Shown here piece by piece: positions 1 through 9,078 of a DNA stretch of 64,000 bases (position 1 is the first letter of the stretch; each line of letters starts with the position of its first letter). The notes beneath the pieces were generated by a model. That model saw only the letters and a list, made by a program, of their open reading frames with translations, ran no database searches and was not told the DNA's origin. Source of the DNA: Sipunculus nudus (lineage: Eukaryota > Annelida > Sipuncula > Golfingiida > Sipunculidae); NCBI GenBank assembly GCA_026874595.1, contig CM049313.1, forward strand, positions 37,290,659-37,354,658. Direction: 5' to 3'. The translations under genes were made by a program, and so were the position numbers.

Positions 1-489
1 CCAAAATACCCCCCCCCCCCAGAATAATGGAAAATTTGATACAAAAACTGCAGTATTTCAATAACTACAACACTGATGGTCATGATTTTCGGCATACATA
101 TTGATCATGAGCTGTTCCATCAGTTTCTGCAGACTGGGAAACTTTTTTTTTTCAAATTTTTACGAATTTTTTTTCTTTTTTTTGAGACCTTTAAAGATGT
201 GGTTATCTGTCAACAGGGTACAAATCGCAACAACTGGACCTAGAATCTTCATTCTTGTCATGCAAGGAGGCCCATGAAAGGTGCCTGTGGGAACTTGAAA
301 TTAGGTCTCTGTTACCCATATCCTTCAAGCTATAGGACTCCGAAGTATCCCTCAGAATAATGGACAATTTGATACAAAAACTGAAGTATCTGAACAACTA
401 ATGCAGAGATCACCATGATTTTTTGCATGGATATTGACCATTAAGTGTTTTTATTAGTTTCTGCAGATTGGTGGAGCCACCTGTATTTT

Positions 490-1630
490 TGTATCCGCCA
501 AAACGAAGTTTTGCGGATACTATGTTTTTGACCGAGTTCCTCCGCCGCGGCGGCGTTCGTTTCCAGAGAGCTCCTCGGAGACTAATGGACCGATTTTTCC
601 CAAACTTACACCTATTATCGGGTCACATGTGAACTGGTGCCTAACCAATTTGCATTGACCTCTGACCTTTCCTCTCTATCCAGTGTCCATTTGTGGGTCT
701 GTTTCCACTCATAAACCCTCATATCTCGGGAACCGTTTGATCGATCAGGAAATAAAATTGATACAAATGTAGCCCTTGGATTGCTTTATAACATACACAA
801 AAAATGGTGGCGCCACCTGTAACCATGTTTGCACAGTGTCCATCTGTTCATCTGCCTTGGGTTAAAATCACTCATATCTCTGCAGTGAATTGACTAATTC
901 ACCTGAAATTCGTCATGTGTATACATCCAGGATAGCTTTCTTGATTTTATGACAGGTGGCGCCACCTACGTTCACGTTCACGCTGATGTCATCCAAGCTT
1001 ATATCTCGGGAACCGTTAGACCGATCAGGAAATAAAATTTATACAAATGTAGCCCTTTGATAGCTCTGTAACATACACAAAAAATGGTGGCGCCACCTGT
1101 AACAATGTTTGCACAGCGTCTGTCTGTTAGTCTGCCGTGGCCTAAAATTACTCATTTCTCTGTAGTGGTTCGACATAACTGCCTAAAATTTTGCAGGTTT
1201 ATACATCGTGGACAGCTTTCTTGATTTTATGACAGGTGGCGCCACCTACATTCTAATTAACGCTGGACACATCCACTTTCATATCTCAGGAACCATTTGA
1301 CCGATTGGGCCAAAATTGTGCATGTGTTTAGATCTCACATAGGTCTTTATCATACACAAAACTAGAGGGGTTACCTGCAAGGATTTTTGCACAGTGTTTG
1401 TCTGTTTGTCTGCCATGGGCAAAAATCGCTCATATACATGTTGTGGTTTGACTTTTCTGCCTAAAATTTTGCAGGTGTATACAACTTGGACAGCTTTCTG
1501 GATTTGTGGTAGGTGGCACAACCTACATACACATTTAGGCTGCAGAAATCCATGCTAATATGCAACATACCTCACTCTATTTCCCCTTGCCACTCAATCC
1601 ATGCCTCACTATCCGATTTTGGCAGATACA
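490..1630 (+). mobile_element. TIR element with internal tandem units, copy 1
   Basis: The left end TGTATCCGCCAAAAC (490-504) is matched in inverted orientation by the right end ending TTTTGGCAGATACA (1630), giving terminal inverted repeats of about 15 bp. The left terminus also folds on itself (491-520, stem GTATCCGC/GCGGATAC). The interior is built from diverged ~300-bp tandem units, each carrying the palindrome GGTGGCGCCACC (for example near 808, 955, 1090, 1238). The same termini and interior occur inverted at 35300-36136 and partly at 56156-57108. There is no transposase frame, so it is non-autonomous. The DNA-transposon/MITE class is inferred, and no clear target-site duplication was found. 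Confidence 0.6.
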
Positions 1631-2408
1631 TGTAGTCACTTGCCGGTTACCCGTATTCTAGTTTTAAAAGTTTACACATTTTTCTCTATTTTTGAGATAT
1701 ATAAATACAGACTAAATCTTGGCCTGTTGGTTAATCTGTTTGATGCTTCAGTTGAATGGGTATATACTACCATTCTGATGATAAAATTTCCTTTTGCGAA
1801 TCTCTTCCCAGTCAGCTGAGCGTCATGACCCATGGGTCACTTGTTTTGTATCAAGAAAGAATGTTAGTAGCTTGCAGGACCTAGGCCCAGGAGACACATA
1901 GGTTAAAAGTTGAAAGTATAACAGACTTTAAAAAGCGTTGAAAACGTTCTTCTTTTATTAATCATATCAAATATATTCGTAAATTATATCGGAACTGTGA
2001 GGTTCTTATCAGATTTTTGTATGTATTTTGTTTTAGAATCACTTACAAATCAGTTGCACGTTTTTGTAAGAAGCCTTAAGAATGATTGTATATTGTTAAT
2101 ATTATATATTGTTTATATTGTTTATATTGTTTTTATTGGAATAAATACAGTGTTTGTTAACCGAATGCTAAACAATATGATCAATAAGAGATTGGGAGCA
2201 CAGCAATTACTAACTCACTGGTGACATCATGAAATCTAGTAACAAAGCGTACAACAGGTTACAGCAGTTCGAAAAATCATAAACCTAACAATTTTTGGCA
2301 ACGAGCTCTCTCTGGTGCTAAATCATTGTGTCTTATTTTATTAGCGATCCTCTGAGCTTATGTGATGGCGCAGCGTCGTCCGTCCGCCGTCGTCCGTATC
2401 TTAACCTG

Positions 2409-2564
2409 TGTTACGGGGTGACATAAAAGCGGACCGAACTGTCTAGCTACTAAAGTTTGCTTTTCTAGCGAAGTGTTTGGAAGGCCGGACATGTTCGCCA
2501 CCAACAGGGGTTCGAAACCGGGATCGGCCAAATGTTTTCCCCTGATTATTTTGTCTTCGTAACA
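2409..2564 (+). repeat. LTR copy 1 with tRNA-like A/B boxes
   Basis: Short LTR, TGTTACG...CGTAACA. Inside it, TAGCGAAGTGTTTGG (from 2466) resembles a tRNA A box and GGTTCGAAACC (from 2509) matches the B box consensus GGTTCGANNCC. The stretch between them (GCCGGACATG) is like the anticodon arm of a tRNA. Confidence 0.65.
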
Positions 2565-2711
2565 AAATGGGGGCTCGTCCGGGATAACGGTAAAACTTTG
2601 TGGCCCAGGGAATAAGCTCACCAAAGTGTGACTCCTGGAATTATTAGTCTTGTTCTGATAGCTGAACAGTGAGTCCTGTGTAATAAGACCACCGAACAAA
2701 CGAGGGACTGG

Positions 2712-2868
2712 TGTTACGGGGTGACATAAAAGCGGACCGAACTGTCTCGCGAGGAAAGCTTGCTTTTCTAGTGAAGCGGTTGGGACGCCGGACTTGTGCG
2801 CCACCGACCTCAGTTCGACTCCCGGATCGGCCCAGGATTTTTCCCCTCAACAATTTGTCTTCGTAACA
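2712..2868 (+). repeat. LTR copy 2 with tRNA-like A/B boxes
   Basis: Second LTR with the same TG...CA ends. The A-box-like TAGTGAAGCGGTTGG starts at 2770. The B box reads AGTTCGACTCC, one base off the consensus. It is followed by a second, partly eroded primer binding site at 2872-2883. Confidence 0.65.
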
Positions 2869-2974
2869 AAATGGGGGCTCGTCTAACGTGACGGTTAACT
2901 TTGTGGCCCACCACAGTGTGACTCCTTGGATAATTAGTCTTGTTCTGATAGCAGAACGCTCTTAAGAGGGGGTG

Positions 2975-3129
2975 TGTTACGGGGTGATATAAAAGCGGAC
3001 CGTACTCTCTCGCTAGTGAAGCTTGCTTTTCTAGCGAAGCGGTTGGAATGCCGGACATGTGCGCCACAAGCATGGGTTCGAAACCGTGTCGACCCAGTGT
3101 TTACCCCTAGTTAATTTGTCTTCGTTACA
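2975..3129 (+). repeat. LTR copy 3 with tRNA-like A/B boxes
   Basis: Third LTR, preceded by the purine tract AAGAGGGGG and ending TTCGTTACA. The A box TAGCGAAGCGGTTGG begins at 3032 and the B box GGTTCGAAACC at 3075. That spacing of 43 nt is close to the 44 nt between tRNA positions 8 and 52. The flanking bases do not form an acceptor stem, so it is not a functional tRNA gene. Confidence 0.65.
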
Positions 3130-4015
3130 CCCGTGCTATCTCAAAAATCGCTGAAGCTATAACAGCACCAACTTTTATAGAATAATCAGTCACATGTCAA
3201 ACTTTTTGGATTTGGCTTATTCTTTCCTATCTGCACTGACTCTGATTTTATATGGGGAAAGCTAAAACACTTTAAAATCTTCTTCTCAGAAATTGTTCAG
3301 TCAAATTGTTCAATATTTCACAGAAATAATCCCAGAATCGATCTTTTTCAAATTTGTTGGTATGGTTCCAGCTTGGTGATTTTTGGCCGAGTTACAGGAA
3401 GATGAACTTATTCAATTCTTCAAAAGCATACTAATTGCAATCACAGAAACGGCAAGAGCTATCACCATCAAATTTTATACAAATTTTGGTCACATGAGTG
3501 ATATTTGAAATTGTGGTATTGGTGGCGCCACCTGCAGCGACCTTTCTTGTATAGGGGACATCGATCATCAGTACATTAAGCTATAATATCTCAGGAACAG
3601 CAGGAGCTAACATCCCCAAATTCTATACAAAAATCAGTCACATGTCAAATTTCTAAGGATTGAGCGCAATCTGCAACAACTTAAATTTTATGTGGGAAAA
3701 GGTAGAAAACCTATAAAATTCTCCTTCTCCGAAATTATTTGCCAAATTGTACAATATGTAACAGAAATGATCCCAGAGTGAGCTCTCTCAAGTTTGTCCA
3801 AATGGTTTAGGTTTGTAGAATTTTGTCTGAGTTACAGGAATTTGAATCAAGTTCAAACATTGGCCAAATTAGCATACTGACGTAACAATCTCAGAAACGA
3901 CAGGAGCTAGCATCACCAAGTTTTGTGCAAATGTTGATCACGTGACTCATCGTTGAAATTAAGGTTTTTTTGTGGCGCTACCTACATCCACCTGTTTTTT
4001 ACGGGCAAAAACCTT
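3125..4015 (+). repeat. Two diverged ~455-bp tandem units
   Basis: Two units (about 3125-3580 and 3580-4015) share ordered blocks: an AATCAGTCACATGTCAAA block, a GAAATTRTT block, GAGTTACAGGAA, and a final block with GGTGGCGCCACC (3524) or its decayed form GTGGCGCTACC (3971). No reading frame is seen. It lies directly after the LTR array. Confidence 0.5.
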
Positions 4016-4685
4016 GTAATTTTAGCTTCTTTCAGCTAAAAAATGTTTAATGATGAAACGCCAAGCTGTATGGTTTAATTTTTCACAAGAATTAAGTTTT
4101 TTTTTTTCAATTGTATAAGAAAAGATTGGGTACATTAATTTTTGGTAAAGTCATAGAAAGCTAAACTTGGTCTTGTGGCCTTTAGTAAGCCTGTTTCAAA
4201 CTAAGGGCTACAATAGTGCACTGTATTTACCTTTTGTATTGTGAAAATGCGTCTTCTCTCAGGGTAAGGGTTGTTGATAAAGTCGTTGACTTGACAGTTA
4301 TTGATCAAGTAGTAGAGTAAAATATATATTGTTGATAAACATCCACATTTGTGTTGTATCAACGATCTGCATGTGTTTATTTTCTATTTAATTATACCGC
4401 TTATTGTCCTTCAGGCAAAGTTCTTTGTTTCATTCTAACTTTTAAGGGATTCAGCCCTAATTTTAGTTTCCAGTTCATATATTATATATGTATGGAAATA
4501 CCTTTCATTTTTCACTGACATTCACACAACACGAAAACAAATTTGTTGCTTAATTATGTTGCCTACAGACATCCATAGCTAATGAGATGCGGAGTGATTC
4601 AAATAATGTATATGTCTGCATGTGGTAAAGATGGTCTTTATATATCTATATAAACTTGTACTCTGTTTCTCGTCGTATCCAACAG
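4016..4685. other. Intron/intergenic, no gene seen
   Basis: AT-rich non-coding DNA leading to the first visible aquaglyceroporin exon. It ends in a usable 3' splice site (AACAG, 4681-4685). No exon for the first NPA half was recognised here or further upstream. Confidence 0.5.
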
Positions 4686-4804
4686 ACGCCTTAAACAACT
4701 TTGACGGCGGCGTCAGAGCCGTCGAGGGTCCAAATGCAACGGCCGGGATCTGGTCGACATATCCCAAAGTGTTTGTATCTATTGAGACTGGATTTGGTGA
4801 TCAG
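4686..4804 (+). CDS. Aquaglyceroporin exon a (loop C / helix 4)
   Basis: Acceptor AACAG at 4681-4685, donor GTACGA from 4805. The exon starts with the last two bases of a split Asp-type codon and ends in phase 0 after GFGDQ. It encodes the extracellular loop with [13 protein letters not shown]. The NAT sequon is a potential N-glycosylation site. Confidence 0.9.
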
Positions 4805-7800
4805 GTACGAATAGAATAATGCACTCACGTTTTGTGTACAACAGTATTAAATACAAAATCGTACATAAACACTACCATGTTAGGAAAGTAAACTATAGTT
4901 CTGAGACAGGGGAAGAGATAATCTCTCTGAATGGCTTGTACTCGTGTAAACATTTCTTGATGATTCACTAACCAACTTTTTGCTGTTCAAGATTAAAGTT
5001 TTCTTTCGTTTATATCAGACCGGTATCCTTGTTTTTCCCACTTTAATTTGAACCTTGCCCCAATGAAATCCGGACATTATAAACCAAAAGAAACGTTCTA
5101 TATATGGTTTGGTAATATTTAAATGTATGTACACCGTTTCATGTCCCATGCAGCATATAATGTGTCACCTCTGTATGTACCCATCCCTATCAACGCTACC
5201 CATACAACAATCTGGATCAGCCCCTTGTACAATTGATTTACATGCATTGTACCGTACTTTAGATGGTACAAGCAACCTGTACCACTGTATAATGATTTGT
5301 CCCGTATTTCTGGTTGGTGACACGTTATTACACATATAACACCCCGTATTTCTGGTAGGTGACACGTTATTACACACGTAACACCCGGTATTTACAGATT
5401 TTCGGGACAGCCCTGCTGGTGGGCTGCGTCCTGGCGGTCACAGATGACAAGAACATGAAGCCTCCCAAGGGTTTGGTGCCGCTCTGTGTGGGTCTGGTTG
5501 TTGCCGTAATTGGGATGTCGTACGGCTTCAACTGCGGTTACGCCATTAACCCGGCCAGGGATCTCGGGCCACGAATTTTTACACTCATAGCTGGATGGGG
5601 TGTTGGTGTTTTTAGGTCCGTTACAAGTCTTATTTAATATAGGAAAATATAATATATACAGCCAACAGACTGCCAGTGTATATACAACACTGTAAAATTA
5701 AAATTCAAAGTAGCATTTTAGTCCAGGAGATTTATAATCGTGCTGTGTTTTATATATCAAGAACTAATTTTTCGTACGAGATGGTGGTCGTAAACCATGC
5801 ATTAGTATATGCATGCAGATACTTATTATCCTCGTTCAGGGGCAGATGAAATGTGGAGTAGGATAAAGCATGACGGGATAACTGATTCCCGTGAAGCCTC
5901 GACATATACAACTGGAAAATATTTGTAATGTATATTGAAACCAGCGTAATACATGCCGAATTTATATTGCTAAGCGCTTTTGTGGAAATAAATTTCGTGT
6001 TAGGTCCATTTTCCTGGAAAAAGTTATTCTAAAACCTTTCTCACACATTATCCACACAGAGCTATTTCTGGCCCTGTGTGGAGGTTGTTTATCCAGAATG
6101 CATAAGAAACCCTGGCACCGGGAGTGAATATTATGATTTCCGGGTCAAGCCATATTAAAGCAAGTCAAGATTTATGGAGAACGTATTTGCATATTACATA
6201 AAAATGTACGATTAATGTACATCGAGATAAGTACAAGCATAACATAGAGCCAAAATCGTCGCAGTGTTTAAGGTATCAGTTTCTATTCAATTTTTTTTTT
6301 CAAATATGAGTCAAAGGCTAAAATTCTCCTCGTATTTTGATGTTATTAATGACACTCGTATCTGTTTCATATTGATTAAAGAAAGATTTGATATACTTTT
6401 TAATTTCAGCTTCAGGAATCACCTTTGGTTTTGGGTTCCTGTGGTGGCGTGTCACATTGGCGCCATCTTGGGGGCGTTTCTGTACTTAATATTCATCGGT
6501 ATTCATTTACCGGATCCGGAAGAAGAGGAGGATGGTATGGACTACAAAGTGTACTCTCACATTCCCAGGGTCAATGCAGATATGGGTAACTAAAAATTTT
6601 TGTATTTGTCAATAGTTGTATTAATACCGATAAACAACTTTAGAACGCATCCTTTGTTAAGTAGTTTTAAGTCTGTTCAACCAAGGGGTGCCGACTAAAT
6701 AGTGACGATATTTACACAAACTGTCAAAGTAAATTGATAACGTTCGTTGTAAAAACCATAAACTTTTTATCAATGTATTTAATAAAAACATATCCTACAT
6801 GGTTCACATCTCTTTTACTGTTGTGATATTTTATACATTCATAGTTTACAAGCATGTGTGACAGAATATGGACTGGAGGTTGATCTCGTAAACGTCCTAA
6901 ATCAGTGGTCAGAAATTGTTCAGTAAAAGCAAGGCTGGTGACGTCATGTTATCCGGAAATAGAACGAGTTTTGTGTCTCAGTTACTAAAAAGCAAAAAGA
7001 AAAGTTGGAGAGTATTATAAACTTATTGTAAAGGCGCCCCTTGGTGGAACGAACTCTAGCAAAAATAATAAATGTATAACGACAACTGTACGCTAACAAA
7101 TGCACGATAACAACTTCATTCTGGTGTTCATCTGACTTAACCCTGTGCATGTAGGTCCCGCCAAACCAAGGTCATTCATGGCGGCATGTCAAGACAAAGC
7201 GTAACCAATGGCAACAGTCTGATCCGTTTACTAACAAAGGGGAAAGTATGAAATTTTGTTCGAAATGGTCTCCCACCTTTTATAATGTTGTTTATGAGTT
7301 AATTATTTTATACTTAAATCTTTATTATAATATATATCATCAAAAAGCTATCTTGTTAATTTTTATGTTAAGTTTAATGTAGGTGTTTCACGGACGGCTG
7401 ACCGATACTCAACAGTGATGGTCTAAAAGAACAACTAAACATTGTGGAAAATAAAATAAGCTCTAACCTTTCCTGCTTATTCATTTCTGCTCTTGTTCTC
7501 ATTAACATAATTTTTCTTCATCTGTTGTTCGTTCTATTAAATACACGAAATTCTGTACATTTTATCTTGCTCTGTGATTCCAAGATCCGAAAAAAGTATT
7601 GTGCGTATTAAGTGATGGCATGGCGTCACCAGAACAGTCACCAGATCGTGACACATGGCAGTTGTGAACAATATTAAGGGGACTGGTAGTCACGTTTGCG
7701 TGACCTTGTAAACTCAGTAGTACTTATCTAGCATATCAGCCTATTATTCTTGCATTGGCACCGACCCTTCACGGAATTTTTCAAATAATGTTAAAATTAA

Positions 7801-8566
7801 TTCTCAGGATATTTAAGAAAATATTGGACATGCCCCGTAGGACACACTTGGTATCGTCCCCAACAGTTCAAGACAAAACTATGGTATTTCAGAAGCGTGG
7901 CTAATTAGGAGTTGCAAGACAACGTTTTACTGTCACCACCATTTAGAGGAGGAGGGGATGAGATCCCTGCTTCAATCAAATGCATTTCTACCAGATGAAA
8001 TTTCAAGTACATTCACTTGAAAAGGAAAACCTTTCAAGTCATTCAAGTACCTCCAAAACCGTTTAATTCGACGGCTGCATACTCCCGTCACTGCTTCGGA
8101 CCAGACATTCACGAAATGTGCCTCAGAATCGTAACAATTATCTTATCTGATCTAAACTGGCCGGAACAACATGACAAAAACCAGGAGGCTTACTGCGGTC
8201 TGAAAATCTAATTAAACCTTTCAATCAATACACAATGTGATGTACTATATTACTATGTATCGACCTTACTAACTGCATTCTTCTCCCTTTTCCTTCCTGT
8301 CTGACTAATGACTTGCACCAATCACACGCATCCTATTCTTGCGGCTGATGGTTTTCACGTTCAAATTTATAGTACGTCACCGCATGATGTTAGTCCTAAA
8401 CAGCTATTGGTGCTAGTTATTAGAGAACCAGGTATCAAGAGATAAACCGTGATTATTTATATATGTAAATGTTTATTCCGATAATTTTATTTCAGAGATG
8501 CAGCATCGTAAAAGATTAGACGACAACACAGTAGACGTGCCTCCTGTGGATTATACGAAACAGTAA
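4686..8566 (+). CDS. Aquaglyceroporin (MIP family), C-terminal part, 4 exons
   Basis: A membrane channel for water, glycerol and other small solutes. Exons 4686-4804, 5398-5615, 6410-6585 and 8496-8566 join in frame to 194 residues. Diagnostic features are the [13 protein letters not shown] loop typical of aquaglyceroporins, the second NPA box in [13 protein letters not shown] (Asp after NPAR marks glycerol-permeable members), and the last helix [17 protein letters not shown] followed by FIGIHLP. The first half, with the first NPA box, is missing; it may lie upstream of the window, since nothing resembling it was found in 1-4685. The C-tail is acidic (DPEEEEDG), then basic, ending in DYTKQ. 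All junctions keep phase (GT-AG). AQP3/7/9/10-like identity is clear, but the exact orthologue is not. Confidence 0.92.
5398..5615 (+). CDS. Aquaglyceroporin exon b (second NPA box)
   Basis: Acceptor TTTACAG to 5397, donor GTCCGT from 5616. It encodes 72 residues plus two bases: helix 4/5, then [16 protein letters not shown] with the pore-lining half-helix. The Arg of NPAR is the expected selectivity-filter arginine. The exon is much richer in GC than its introns. Confidence 0.93.
6410..6585 (+). CDS. Aquaglyceroporin exon c (last helix and tail)
   Basis: Acceptor TTTCAG to 6409 completes a Ser codon. It encodes the final transmembrane helix and an acidic tail. The donor GTAACT at 6586 gives phase 1 and fits exon d. 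If that donor is ignored, the frame stops almost at once (TAA 6591-6593), giving a tail ending ADMGN. Confidence 0.85.
6594..8495. other. Last intron of the aquaglyceroporin, nothing else seen
   Basis: 1.9 kb of AT-rich sequence without a recognisable exon or repeat family. It would act as 3' UTR for transcripts that read through the 6586 donor. Confidence 0.5.
8496..8566 (+). CDS. Aquaglyceroporin terminal exon d
   Basis: A strong acceptor, TTTTATTTCAG (to 8495), is followed by AG, which completes a Glu codon after exon c. Then come 22 codons ([19 protein letters not shown]..., ending KQ) and TAA at 8564-8566. The phase match and the compact ORF ending directly in a stop support a real last exon. 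There is no direct homology support for the tail. Confidence 0.65.
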
Positions 8567-9078
8567 AATAGTTCTGAGATACTAAAGATTGTCAAGGCGG
8601 TGCCAATCCATTCCATTTTATCACGGGGCCCTCTGACGTAACAGAAGATTCTGTCACTATGAGATTTAAAAAGGGGTTGTTATTGATGGCGTTATAATGA
8701 ACAGGTAACTTGAGTTCCTGTGTGTCACGTGTTATATATGACGTCATGTATATCAGATATGTTCGTTCATTGGAGCACATTGGCAGCTATATCCACAACT
8801 TTTGTAGAGGTGTATTCAAAGACTGTTTCACGGATTGTGTATCTTGGGGTAATGGACATTGAATACGTAATATTCATACATCTAAAACGTTTATGCGAAT
8901 TAGTGAAAAAACAAACAAGAATATAAACGAAAAGGAACACAATGTATAAATAATTTTCATGGACTGACCTCATACCAAAAAATACTAAAGTTTTTGTAGA
9001 GTACACTCATAATTTTTCATGCAACTTAATATGTCATCTGAGCCTGCTCAGTCTTCACGCTGAGATGACTCATCAACT

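Larger units (their letters stand above)
2409..3129 (+). mobile_element. Miniature LTR retrotransposon (TRIM-like) with three LTRs
   Basis: Three direct repeats (2409-2564, 2712-2868, 2975-3129; 155-157 bp) each begin TGTTACG and end CGTAACA or CGTTACA, the inverted TG...CA ends typical of LTRs. Three bases after the first lies TGGGGGCTCGTCCGGGAT (2568-2585), which reads as an 18-nt primer binding site complementary to a tRNA-Pro 3' end. After the second, the first 12 bases of that site survive (2872-2883). A purine tract, AAGAGGGGG, sits just before the third LTR. The internal segments are only ~147 and ~106 bp with no gag/pol, so this is a non-autonomous miniature element in an LTR-internal-LTR-internal-LTR array. 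No target-site duplication was recognised. Confidence 0.7.

Noticed and set aside
2358-3073. Minus-strand open frames of 69-148 codons over the LTR array
   Set aside because: They follow the LTR repeats, share the same repeated peptide and have no domain; the LTR/PBS reading explains the sequence better.
3025-3095. A functional tRNA gene
   Set aside because: A and B boxes and spacing are tRNA-like, but the bases that should form the acceptor and T stems do not pair.
1-4685. Upstream exon with the first NPA box of the aquaglyceroporin
   Set aside because: Searched by eye for an NPAV-type motif with splice sites; only repeats were seen, so the 5' half is left outside the annotation.
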